Shown here in pieces: positions 41,236-48,865 of a stretch of 64,000 bases of DNA. The DNA lies in assembly GCA_046732465.1 (NCBI GenBank), contig JBKPND010000012.1:1-64000 (forward strand), in the 5' to 3' direction. The position numbers and the translations under genes are program-made. Position 1 is the first letter of the stretch, and every line of letters begins with the position of its first letter. A model generated the notes under the pieces. The model did not search any database. It saw only the letters and a program-made list of their open reading frames with translations, and was not told where the DNA came from. Origin of the DNA: DASUPK01 sp046732465. GTDB taxonomy: Bacteria; Actinomycetota; Thermoleophilia; Solirubrobacterales; 70-9.

Positions 41236-42915
41236 ATGGAGGCGAGCTCCAGCAGGTCCAAGACGAGGCGGAGGTCAGGGGCCAACGGTCGCGGCAATGG
41301 TGCTGCCGCTAAGTCCCAGAAGAAGGCCAAGTCGCAGAAGCGCTCCGGGTCCAAGTCTGCGCTCGAGTCCTTCAACCCGGCGACCGGGGAGCTGATCGGC
41401 AGCGTCGAGACCCTGACCCCGGCGAAGGTGCAGGCGGTCGTGGACGACGTCGCCGAGGTGCAGCCGTTCTGGGCAGCCCTCACCCTCCAGGATCGCGCCC
41501 GCTACATGCGCCGTGCCTGCGACGTGCTGCTCGAGGACATGGACGAGCTCGCCGAGCTGCTCACCAACGAGCAGGGCAAGCCCCGGGTCGAGAGCTACAC
41601 GATGGAGCTGCTCCCCACCGTCGACTCCCTGAAGTGGATCGCCGACAACGGCCCGGAGATCCTCTCGGACGAGAAGCTCTCGATGCCGATCTTCCTGAAG
41701 TCGAAGAGCGCCAAGTTCACCTACGAGCCGATCGGGGTGGTGGGCGTGATCGCTCCCTGGAACTACCCCTGGTCGATTCCCTTCGGCGAGGTCGCGATCG
41801 CCCTTATGTCGGGCAACGGCGTCGTCCTCAAGCCGGCCAGCCTCACCCCGCTGATCGGCGAGCGGATCCGCCAGACCTTTGAGAAGGCCGGGCTGCCCGA
41901 GGGGCTCGTTCGCACCGTCCACGGCGGCGGGCGGATCGGCGACGCGCTGGTCAAGTCCACCGCGGGGAAGATCTTCTTCACCGGCTCGGTCGAGGTCGGC
42001 CGCAAGGTCGGCGTCGAATGCGCCAAGCGGCTGAAGGGCTCTGTACTCGAGCTCGGCGGCAAGGATCCGGCGATCATCTGTCCCGACGCCGATCTCGCCA
42101 ACGCCGTCTCCGGCGCGGTCTGGGGCGGCTTCGCGAACGCCGGCCAGACCTGCTCGGGAATCGAGCGCGTCTACGTCCACCGGGACGTCGCCGACACCTT
42201 CCTCGAGGGCCTTGTCCGCGAGACGGAACGACTCACGGTCGGCGACCCGCGCGAGTGGACCACCGAGATCGGGCCGATGGTCTCCGAGGAGCAGGCGAAG
42301 ATCGTCAACGAGCTGGTCGAGGACGCCGTCGAGAACGGCGCCACCAAGCTCACCGGCGGCCCGACCAAGGTCGAGGGCATGAAGGGGAGCTACATCGCCC
42401 CGGTCGTGCTGACCGGGGTCACGCACGAGATGCGGATCATGAAGGAGGAGATCTTCGGGCCCGTGCTCCCGGTGATCACGGTGGACTCCGAGCAGGAGGC
42501 GATCGACCTCGCCAACGATTCCGAGTTCGGCTTGGGCGCCTCGGTCTGGACCAAGGACCGGGCCAAGGGCGAGCGGATGGCGCATCGGATCGAATCCGGC
42601 ATGGTCTGGACCAACGACCACTCGTTCTCACACGGCGCTTGCGTATGCGCCTGGGGCGGCGTCAAGGAGTCCGGCCTGGGCCGCTCGCACTCCAAGTTCG
42701 GGTTCTACGAGTGCGTCAACATCAAGCAGCTCGCTTGGGAGCCGGGCTGGGCACGGGACATGTGGTGGCAGCCATATGACCGCAAGCTCGGCGATGCGAT
42801 TCGCTACTCCGCGCGACTGCTCTACAGCCGCAACGGCAACCGCCTGCAGGCCCTGCGGGAGGGGATTCGCCCGCTGGTCGAGGTGACCCGTCGAACTATG
42901 CGTAAAGGCTCATAA
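41236..42915 (+). CDS. Aldehyde dehydrogenase with basic N-terminal tail
   Basis: 559 residues. The first 42 are very basic and Ser/Gly/Ala-rich (RSKTRRRSG, KSQKKAKSQKR) with no membrane span, then a normal ALDH begins. Motifs: APWNYPWSIP (Asn), LKPASLTP, FTGSVEVGRKVG, general base Glu in VLELGGKDPAI and nucleophile Cys in NAGQTCSGIER. After the catalytic domain come about 60 residues ending in a basic tail, common in fatty-aldehyde or succinate-semialdehyde-type paralogs. The tail may bind nucleic acid or membrane. Followed by a strong terminator. Confidence 0.88.
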   Translation: MEASSSRSKTRRRSGANGRGNGAAAKSQKKAKSQKRSGSKSALESFNPATGELIGSVETLTPAKVQAVVDDVAEVQPFWAALTLQDRARYMRRACDVLLEDMDELAELLTNEQGKPRVESYTMELLPTVDSLKWIADNGPEILSDEKLSMPIFLKSKSAKFTYEPIGVVGVIAPWNYPWSIPFGEVAIALMSGNGVVLKPASLTPLIGERIRQTFEKAGLPEGLVRTVHGGGRIGDALVKSTAGKIFFTGSVEVGRKVGVECAKRLKGSVLELGGKDPAIICPDADLANAVSGAVWGGFANAGQTCSGIERVYVHRDVADTFLEGLVRETERLTVGDPREWTTEIGPMVSEEQAKIVNELVEDAVENGATKLTGGPTKVEGMKGSYIAPVVLTGVTHEMRIMKEEIFGPVLPVITVDSEQEAIDLANDSEFGLGASVWTKDRAKGERMAHRIESGMVWTNDHSFSHGACVCAWGGVKESGLGRSHSKFGFYECVNIKQLAWEPGWARDMWWQPYDRKLGDAIRYSARLLYSRNGNRLQALREGIRPLVEVTRRTMRKGS

Positions 42916-42939
42916 ACCGGGCCGAACCGGCCCGGTTTT
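42915..42939 (+). terminator. Intrinsic terminator of the aldehyde dehydrogenase gene
   Basis: AACCGGGCC-gaacc-GGCCCGGTT, 9-bp perfect stem with a 5-nt loop, ending in TTTT. It begins at the last base of the stop codon. Confidence 0.85.
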
Positions 42940-43013
42940 GCCGCAAATAGGGCCCAAGGCGACCTGAATACTGGGGGGATGGCGCCTGCGGCCTTGCTAC
43001 AGTCGCGCGCGAA

Positions 43014-43150
43014 CTTCCGCTGAATCTCCGGCAACGAATGCCGGAGATCGGGGGAACCAAAAGTTGGGGCGAATCGCGGGCAGTACGCCGCGTAGCGCGA
43101 TCTTTCAGCGCGAGCCCGTCAGCTAACCCCGTAAGCAACGAAAGAGGAAG
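43014..43150 (+). ncRNA. Cyclic-di-AMP riboswitch (ydaO/yuaA type)
   Basis: Conserved blocks of the ydaO/yuaA leader are visible in order. P1 pairs CTTCC (43014-43018) with GGAAG (43146-43150). A 9-bp hairpin follows (43024-43032 with 43040-43048), then GGGGGAACCA, GGGGCGAATC, a variable hairpin region, and GAGCCCGTCAGCTAACCCCG directly followed by TAAGC (about 43112-43135). These match the sequence of known c-di-AMP riboswitches, which in actinobacteria often precede cell-wall or secreted genes and are usually genetic off-switches. It lies about 220 nt before the start of the 43374 gene. Confidence 0.85.
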
Positions 43151-43217
43151 GTTTGACGAGCAGGTGAGCACGCGGACTGAGTTCGTCCTACGCGAATTGC
43201 ATGATTTAGGTACCTGA

Positions 43218-43242
43218 ACCGGGTCTTTTTTGAGTACCCGGT
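43218..43242 (+). promoter_or_regulatory. Hairpin with T6 loop in the riboswitch leader, possible expression platform
   Basis: ACCGGGT pairs with ACCCGGT around an 11-nt loop that contains TTTTTT. The T tract sits in the loop rather than after the stem, so a simple terminator is not certain. It lies about 70 nt after the aptamer. Confidence 0.35.
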
Positions 43243-43373
43243 CCGCCGCCGCCCAGAGAAAACAGCCCCAGTCGCTAAAGCCACGGCCATCAAATGGTCG
43301 ATGCCTATCGACGAGCCATGAAACACCCGTCCAAATCGGACTAACGAAAAAAACGCAGGCAATTACCGAAACC

Positions 43374-44264
43374 ATGACCCCCAAACGACGCCTCCTCCCC
43401 CTGATCGCCGCCACCGGACTGGTCGTCCCGCTGGTTGGGGTCCTGGCCGCGGGTTCCGCCCTCGGCAGCGGCGCGCACAGCTCGAAGGCGCGGGTCAGTG
43501 GCTCGGTGACCCTGAGAAGCAAGAGCTTCACCCTCAACAGGCCCGACCAGAAGCAGCGCCTGACGGTCGGTTGCCCCGGCAAGCAGCGCCCGCTCGGGGG
43601 CGGGATGACCAGCTCGCCACCGCCGAGCGCGGGCGGCGAGGGCGTCTACCCGCACTCCTACGAGCGGCTCGGCGTCCAGCGCGGCTTCCATGTCACCGCG
43701 GTGCTCTTCGACCCCGACCACCGGAGCACGCAGGCGCGGAACGTCACCCTGCAGGTCAGCTGCGGCCCGAGGCTTGGACACGTCACCCCGCCGCACAAGA
43801 CCAAGTACGTGAAGCCCGGCCAGACCAAGAAGGTCGTCGCGACCTGCCCCGGTCGCCGTCACCTGTTCTCGGGCGGGTTCCAGCGCACCGACTTCATTTC
43901 GCAGGGCGGCAACTACGTGATCGAGTCACGGGCGATCTCCGACAAGTCCTGGCGGGTTGTGGGCCACGCCTTTGGCGGCTTCGGCGGCGAGCTCACCGCG
44001 ATCGCCTACTGCACGAGGAGCAAGAAGCCCCTGATCACCGAGGTCTCGAATTCGACCTCGCTCGCCCCGGGCTACGGGAGCGTGACGACGCCCAGCTGCC
44101 CGCCCGGAACGAGGATGACCACCGGCGGCTTCTCGAGCAACGGGTCGACCAGCACCTTCCTGACCAACGGCATGATCAATCAGGACGGCAGCTGGTCCGC
44201 CTCGGGCTACAACTTCGGCTCGGGCGCCACCCTCACGGCCCTCGGCTACTGCCTCCGCGCCTAG
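43374..44264 (+). CDS. Secreted protein with three Cys-Pro-Gly repeats, under riboswitch control
   Basis: 296 residues from ATG 43374. A signal peptide (about 1-35) is followed by three tandem modules, each beginning with a Cys motif: VGCPGKQRPLGGGM, ATCPGRRHLFSGGF and PSCPPGTRMTTGGF. Each runs through a Gly/Ser-rich beta segment, and modules 2 and 3 end in the pattern LTAIAYC / LTALGYC. The paired Cys suggest one disulfide per module. I know similar modules only as secreted actinobacterial proteins of unknown function. The long leader with the c-di-AMP aptamer indicates a link to osmotic or cell-wall homeostasis. Start is the first ATG with a signal peptide; the frame is open upstream over the leader. 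Confidence 0.75.
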   Translation: MTPKRRLLPLIAATGLVVPLVGVLAAGSALGSGAHSSKARVSGSVTLRSKSFTLNRPDQKQRLTVGCPGKQRPLGGGMTSSPPPSAGGEGVYPHSYERLGVQRGFHVTAVLFDPDHRSTQARNVTLQVSCGPRLGHVTPPHKTKYVKPGQTKKVVATCPGRRHLFSGGFQRTDFISQGGNYVIESRAISDKSWRVVGHAFGGFGGELTAIAYCTRSKKPLITEVSNSTSLAPGYGSVTTPSCPPGTRMTTGGFSSNGSTSTFLTNGMINQDGSWSASGYNFGSGATLTALGYCLRA

Positions 44265-44287
44265 GCGCCCTCACCGGCATACACCGC

Positions 44288-44293
44288 TAGATT
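44288..44293 (+). promoter_or_regulatory. -10 element TAGATT for the ccm-hem operon
   Basis: TAGATT, 7 nt, then ATGATG at 44301; likely the main promoter of the run of genes that ends near 50367. Confidence 0.5.
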
Positions 44294-44300
44294 CGCTCCG

Positions 44301-45005
44301 ATGATGGAGCGGACGGTCGTCGGTGGGCAAGGGCCCCCCGCGGAAGGCAGGCGTGCTGCGCCGAGCGAGGCCGCACGGGCGCTCGAGCCCGCGATCGAGC
44401 TGATCGGGCTGCGGCGTGAGTTCGGTGATCGCACGGCGCTCGATGGGATCGACCTCCGGGTCGATCCGGGAGCGAGCCTGGCCGTGCTGGGGCCGAATGG
44501 ATCCGGCAAGTCCACCCTGCTCCGCATCCTCGCCGGGCTGCTGCGGCCGAGCGGAGGCGAGGTCTCGGTGCTGGGCTGCAACCTGCCCAAGGAGACCCAC
44601 CGCCTGCGCGGGCGAGTCGGCTATCTCGGCCACGAGCCGCTCCTCTACCGCGACCTGAGCCCGCGCGAGAACCTCGAGCTGGCCGCGGCGCTGCACGGAC
44701 TCCAGCCCGAGAGGGCTGAACCGCGGATCGAAGCCCTGCTCGACGCCGTGGGAATGCGGAACAGGGCGGACGACCGGGTGGCTGAGCTTTCCGCGGGGAT
44801 GAAGCAGCGGATCGACATCTGCCGGGCCGCGCTGCACGAGCCGGAGCTGTTCCTCCTCGACGAGCCCGACGCCCATCTCGACGCGGAGGCGCGGCGCCGG
44901 ATCGCTCCCCTGGTGGCGGCCGGGAACGGCACGACGCGAGTCGTGGTCAGTCACGAACGAGGGGCCGCCACCGAGGCGGCCGACTTCGTGTTGGAGCTCG
45001 GATGA
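44301..45005 (+). CDS. ccmA: Heme exporter ATP-binding protein CcmA
   Basis: 234 residues. An N-terminal extension of about 25 residues precedes the ABC domain. Walker A GPNGSGKST, signature LSAGMKQRIDICRAAL, Walker B LFLLDEPDAHLD. With CcmB and CcmC it forms the complex that releases holo-CcmE in cytochrome c maturation system I. It is the first of seven genes joined by overlaps or short gaps. Two ATGs in tandem can start it. Confidence 0.85.
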   Translation: MMERTVVGGQGPPAEGRRAAPSEAARALEPAIELIGLRREFGDRTALDGIDLRVDPGASLAVLGPNGSGKSTLLRILAGLLRPSGGEVSVLGCNLPKETHRLRGRVGYLGHEPLLYRDLSPRENLELAAALHGLQPERAEPRIEALLDAVGMRNRADDRVAELSAGMKQRIDICRAALHEPELFLLDEPDAHLDAEARRRIAPLVAAGNGTTRVVVSHERGAATEAADFVLELG

Positions 45006-45670
45006 CGGCGTTCGCCGCCCTCCTCGGCAAGGACCTGCGGGTCGAGCTGCGGACGCTCCGCTCCCTGCCGGCGATGGCGCTCTTCGCCGTTACCGCCTTC
45101 GTCATCTTCCGCTTCGGGCTCGACCGGACCAGCCTCGACGGGGAGCTCGCCGCCGGGGTCCTGGTTCCGACGCTGCTCTTCGCGGCGCTGCTCGCGATCA
45201 ATCGCCTCTTCGTCGCCGAGCGCGAGGAGGGCGGCTTCGACCTGGTCCGGCTGGCCCCGGTTGACCGCACGGTGCTCTTCGCGGCCAAGGCGAGTGCGCT
45301 CGTGATCTACCTCGTGGTCCTCGAGCTGATCGCCGTGCCGATCTTCGCGCTCTTCTTCCTGGACTCGGCCTCTGGGCTCCTCCCCTTCGCCCTCATCCTG
45401 CTGCTGGCCGACATCGGGTTGGCCGCCACCGGGACGCTGATCTCGACCATCGCGACGATGTCGAGCGCGCGCGACCTGCTCGCGCCGCTCATCCTGCTGC
45501 CGCTGCTGGTGCCATTGGTGATCGCCGCGGCCGGGGCGGGCGAGCACCTGCTGGCCGCGGGCGGACCCGACTACGGGCGCTTCGGTACATGGCTTGGATT
45601 GCTCGGCCTCTACGATTTGATCTTCCTCCTGGTCGGCTACGCGACCTTCGACTTCCTGCTGGACGACTAA
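45002..45670 (+). CDS. ccmB: Heme exporter membrane protein CcmB
   Basis: 222 residues, six membrane spans, ATGA overlap with ccmA. The N-terminus reads ALLGKDLRVELRTLRSLPAMALFAVTAFVIF, and the middle has FVAEREEGGFDLVRLAPVDRTVLFAAKA, the usual CcmB loop. It forms the transmembrane half of the CcmAB transporter. Ends 13 bp before ccmC. Confidence 0.87.
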   Translation: MTAFAALLGKDLRVELRTLRSLPAMALFAVTAFVIFRFGLDRTSLDGELAAGVLVPTLLFAALLAINRLFVAEREEGGFDLVRLAPVDRTVLFAAKASALVIYLVVLELIAVPIFALFFLDSASGLLPFALILLLADIGLAATGTLISTIATMSSARDLLAPLILLPLLVPLVIAAAGAGEHLLAAGGPDYGRFGTWLGLLGLYDLIFLLVGYATFDFLLDD

Positions 45671-45683
45671 CGACGAACCTCGG

Positions 45684-46379
45684 ATGGCTGACGCCCTCAA
45701 ATCGATAACGCTGCGCCGCCTGGCGATCGCGACCGTCTTGATCATGGGCGCGGGCTACGCGCTGGCCTTCTTCGCCGCCCCCGAGGACGCCGATCAGGGC
45801 TTCATCCAGAAGATCTTCTACCTGCACGTGCCGCTCGCGACGGTGGCGCTGTGCGGCTGGATCGTGGCGGCGATCCACGCGATCCGCCACCTGCGCACCG
45901 GCGACCCGAAGCACGACGCACGCTCCTACGTCTCGATCCACATCTCGGTGATCTTCGGCCTCGGCGTCCTGCTCACCGGGGCGATCTGGGCGAAGGGCTC
46001 GTGGGGCGTCTGGTGGGAGTGGAAGGAGCCGACCCTGGTCAGCTTCCTGATCGTCTTCCTCCTCTACGCGACCTACTACCCCCTGCGCTACGCGATCGAG
46101 GATCGCGACCGTCAGGCGCGCTACGCCTCCGTCTTCGCGATCACGGCCGGCGCCTTCGTGCCGCTCAACTTCCTCGCGGTCCGGCTCGCGGAGCCTCTGA
46201 TCCATCCGCGCACCTTCTCGTCCACCGGCGGCCTGCCGGATTCGATGCTCTGGCCGTTCCTGGTCTGTCTGGTCGGCATGGCGTGCCTCTGGGCGACCCT
46301 GGTCTGGTTCGAGCTCGACTCGAAGACCGCGTCGGCCAACCTCAAGCGCATCCGCCGGGCGCTGGAGGCGACAGCGTGA
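45684..46379 (+). CDS. ccmC: Heme-handling protein CcmC
   Basis: 231 residues, six membrane spans with the tryptophan-rich heme-handling loop WGVWWEWKEP (the WWD-type motif) flanked by His residues (FYLHVPLA, SIHISVIFG) that ligate heme at the outer face. It delivers heme to CcmE. Standalone size fits CcmC rather than the larger CcmF or CcsA. A GTGA overlap joins it to the next gene. Confidence 0.88.
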   Translation: MADALKSITLRRLAIATVLIMGAGYALAFFAAPEDADQGFIQKIFYLHVPLATVALCGWIVAAIHAIRHLRTGDPKHDARSYVSIHISVIFGLGVLLTGAIWAKGSWGVWWEWKEPTLVSFLIVFLLYATYYPLRYAIEDRDRQARYASVFAITAGAFVPLNFLAVRLAEPLIHPRTFSSTGGLPDSMLWPFLVCLVGMACLWATLVWFELDSKTASANLKRIRRALEATA

Positions 46380-46618
46380 TCCCCGTGCTCGCGCTCGAGA
46401 GCGCCGACCGCTACGTGGCTGGCGCCTACCTCGTCTTCCTGCTGCTTTTGCTGATCTACGTCGCGATCATGGCCGCCAAGCTGAGCCGGATCCAGCGCGA
46501 GCTCGGCTCGCTCGCCGACCTCGCCGATCGTGGCCCGGCTCCGGGCTCCAGCCACGACGTCGGGGAGATCCACGAGCGCGAGCACGAGATCGAGACCGTT
46601 CGCCAGGGGGAGCGATGA
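46376..46618 (+). CDS. ccmD: CcmD-like small membrane protein
   Basis: 80 residues from GTG 46376. One membrane span (about 15-34, AGAYLVFLLLLLIYVAIMA) followed by a charged helix SRIQRELGSLADLAD. Position directly after ccmC and the YVAGAYLVFLL start match CcmD, the small protein that stabilises the CcmABC complex; the long acidic tail is longer than usual. Overlaps hemA by ATGA. Confidence 0.72.
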   Translation: MIPVLALESADRYVAGAYLVFLLLLLIYVAIMAAKLSRIQRELGSLADLADRGPAPGSSHDVGEIHEREHEIETVRQGER

Positions 46619-47964
46619 ACGGGCTGCTGGCGATCGGCGTCTCGCACCGCACCGCGCCGCTGGCGCTGCGCGAGCAGCTTGCTCTCACCGAGGGGCGCGC
46701 CGCAGGCGTCCTCAACGCCCTGGTCTCCGAGGAGCCGATCAGCGAGGCCGCCGCCCTCTCCACCTGCAACCGCACCGAGCTCTACCTGGTCGCCACCGAT
46801 TCGGTCGAGGCGGAGACCGCGGGATTGGGCGTGCTGGCCCGGGAGGCGGGGATCCCTCCCACCGAGCTGCTCGGCCCGCTCTACTCGCTCCGGGACGCCG
46901 AGGCCGCCCGCCACCTCTACCGGGTGACGGCGGGCCTCGAGTCGATGATCGTCGGCGAGGCCGAGATCCAGGGTCAGGTGAAGAGGGCCTACGAGCTGGC
47001 CCTCGTCGAGGGCGCCACCGGGCCGATCCTCAACCGGATGTTCCGCGGCGCCCTCGCGGCGGGCAAGCGCGCGCGAACCGAGACCGCGGTCGGCGAGAAG
47101 GGCGTCTCGATCCCCTCCGTCGCCGTCGAGTTGGCCCAGCGGAACCTCGGCGACCTCTCCGCACGCCGCGTCCTGCTGATCGGCGCCGGCGAGACCTCAG
47201 AGCTCACCGCCCGCGCCCTCGCCGCGCGCGGCTCGGACGCCGTCTTCATCGCGAACCGGGGATACAACCGCGCGATCTCGCTGGCCGAGCGCTTCGGCGG
47301 GAACGCGGTTCGGATTGACGAGCTCCCGGTGCAGCTGGCCAGCGCGGACATCGTTGTCTCCACCACCAACTCGCCCCACCACCTGATCGAGCGCTCGGAG
47401 CTCGAGCTGATCATGGCCCAGCGCAATGGCTCGCCCCTGCTCGTCATCGACCTCGCGGTTCCCCGTGACGTCGACCCGGAGTGCCGCGAGATCGAGGGGG
47501 TCAGCCTCTTCGACGTGGACGAGGTCCAGGCGATCGTCGAGCGCAACGCCTCCGGACGCGAAGCGGAGGCGCGCCGTGCCGGCGGGATCCTCGATTCCGA
47601 GCTCTCGCGCTTCGAGCGCTGGCTGGGGTCCCAAGAGGTGATGCCCACCGTGACGGCCCTGCGTGAGCGCGCCGACGCCATCGTCTCCCAGGTGATCGCC
47701 GAGAACGCGACCCGCTGGGAGAGTCTCTCCGCGACCGACCGGGAGCGCGTCGAGATGCTCGCCAGGGCGATCGCCAACCGACTCCTGCACGAGCCCACGG
47801 TGCGCCTGAAGGGAGCGGCCGACCGCGATGACGCCTACCTGCAGGTGAGCGCGCTCCGCGAGCTCTTCGGCCTCGACTCCTCTACGGAGCCCGACGCCGA
47901 GCCCGGCGAGGGCGCGGATGTCGCCTCGCTCGACGAGAGGCGCCGTCGTAGCGAAAGTGGCTGA
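46615..47964 (+). CDS. hemA: Glutamyl-tRNA reductase
   Basis: 449 residues. Catalytic Cys51 in the conserved LSTCNRTELY, preceded by GVSHRTAPLALRE. GLESMIVGEAEIQGQVKRAYE and the NADPH-binding VLLIGAGETSELTARAL follow, then a C-terminal dimerisation helix. It reduces glutamyl-tRNA to glutamate-1-semialdehyde, the first committed step of tetrapyrrole synthesis. hemL is not in the window. Overlaps hemC by 8 bp. Confidence 0.95.
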   Translation: MNGLLAIGVSHRTAPLALREQLALTEGRAAGVLNALVSEEPISEAAALSTCNRTELYLVATDSVEAETAGLGVLAREAGIPPTELLGPLYSLRDAEAARHLYRVTAGLESMIVGEAEIQGQVKRAYELALVEGATGPILNRMFRGALAAGKRARTETAVGEKGVSIPSVAVELAQRNLGDLSARRVLLIGAGETSELTARALAARGSDAVFIANRGYNRAISLAERFGGNAVRIDELPVQLASADIVVSTTNSPHHLIERSELELIMAQRNGSPLLVIDLAVPRDVDPECREIEGVSLFDVDEVQAIVERNASGREAEARRAGGILDSELSRFERWLGSQEVMPTVTALRERADAIVSQVIAENATRWESLSATDRERVEMLARAIANRLLHEPTVRLKGAADRDDAYLQVSALRELFGLDSSTEPDAEPGEGADVASLDERRRRSESG

Positions 47965-48865
47965 GCGGCCGCTGCGACTCGGGACGCGCGGCAGCGCCCT
48001 CGCCCTCGCCCAGGCGAACGCGGTCGCCAAGGCCCTGGGCGGCGCGGAGGTGGTGCCGATCAAGACCTCGGACAGCTCCCCCCAGTCGGGCGGGGACAAG
48101 GCCCGGTTCGTCCGCGAGATCGAGCGGGCGCTGCTCGACGGGGAGGTCGACCTCGGGGTGCACTCCGCCAAGGACCTGCCTACGGATCTGCCCGACGGTC
48201 TCGAGATCGCCGGCGTGCCCGACCGGGAGGACCCGCGTGACGCCTACGTCGGCCGGGTGAGCTCCCTGGGGGAGGTCCCGGAGGGATCCCGCATCGGCAC
48301 CTCTAGCCTGCGCCGCCGCGCCCAGATCCTGGCAAGGAGGCCCGACCTGGAGGTGGTCGAGCTACGGGGCAACGTCGACACCCGCCTGGGCCGCTACGAG
48401 GCCGGCGACTTCGACGGGCTGGTTCTGGCGGCCGCCGGGCTGCGCCGCCTCGGTCGAGCCGAGGAGATCGCCTTCGCGATCGAGCCCGACGAGTGCGTCT
48501 CGGCCCCGGGGCAGGGCGCGATCGCCATCGAGTCGCGTCACTCAGACGACCGCGCCACCACGGCCGCCGAGTCGATCACCGATAGGGGCGCGCTCGGCCT
48601 GCTGAGCGCGGAGCGCTCCCTGGTCGCCGCCCTCGACGCGAGCTGCAACACGCCGCTGGGAGCGAATGCGGTGCTCGAGCCGGGCGGTCGCATGCGGTTG
48701 CGTGCCTTCTGCGGGCTGCCGGATGGGAGCGAGTGGCTGCGCGACGAGCTGGATGAGGACGCCTCGGACCCGGAGGGCCTCGGCGTGGCGCTGGCCGAGC
48801 GAATGAAGGCGGCGGGCGCGGCCGACATCCTCGCCAGGGCCGAATCGATGGCGGTCGGAACGTGA
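47957..48865 (+). CDS. hemC: Porphobilinogen deaminase (hydroxymethylbilane synthase)
   Basis: 302 residues from GTG 47957. RLGTRGSALALAQAN at the start, LGVHSAKDLPTDLP, RIGTSSLRRRAQ and the cofactor Cys in LDASCNTPLGANA (Cys230), to which the dipyrromethane is attached. Polymerises four porphobilinogens to hydroxymethylbilane in the cytoplasm. The start overlaps hemA; the longer frame upstream lies within hemA. GTGA overlap with the next gene. Confidence 0.95.
   Translation: MAERPLRLGTRGSALALAQANAVAKALGGAEVVPIKTSDSSPQSGGDKARFVREIERALLDGEVDLGVHSAKDLPTDLPDGLEIAGVPDREDPRDAYVGRVSSLGEVPEGSRIGTSSLRRRAQILARRPDLEVVELRGNVDTRLGRYEAGDFDGLVLAAAGLRRLGRAEEIAFAIEPDECVSAPGQGAIAIESRHSDDRATTAAESITDRGALGLLSAERSLVAALDASCNTPLGANAVLEPGGRMRLRAFCGLPDGSEWLRDELDEDASDPEGLGVALAERMKAAGAADILARAESMAVGT

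Noticed and set aside
43218..43242. Classic rho-independent terminator after the riboswitch
   Set aside because: The T tract is in the loop of the hairpin, not after it; recorded only as a possible expression platform.
43230..43373. Upstream extension of the 43374 gene
   Set aside because: These codons lie in the riboswitch leader and precede a clear signal peptide starting at 43374.
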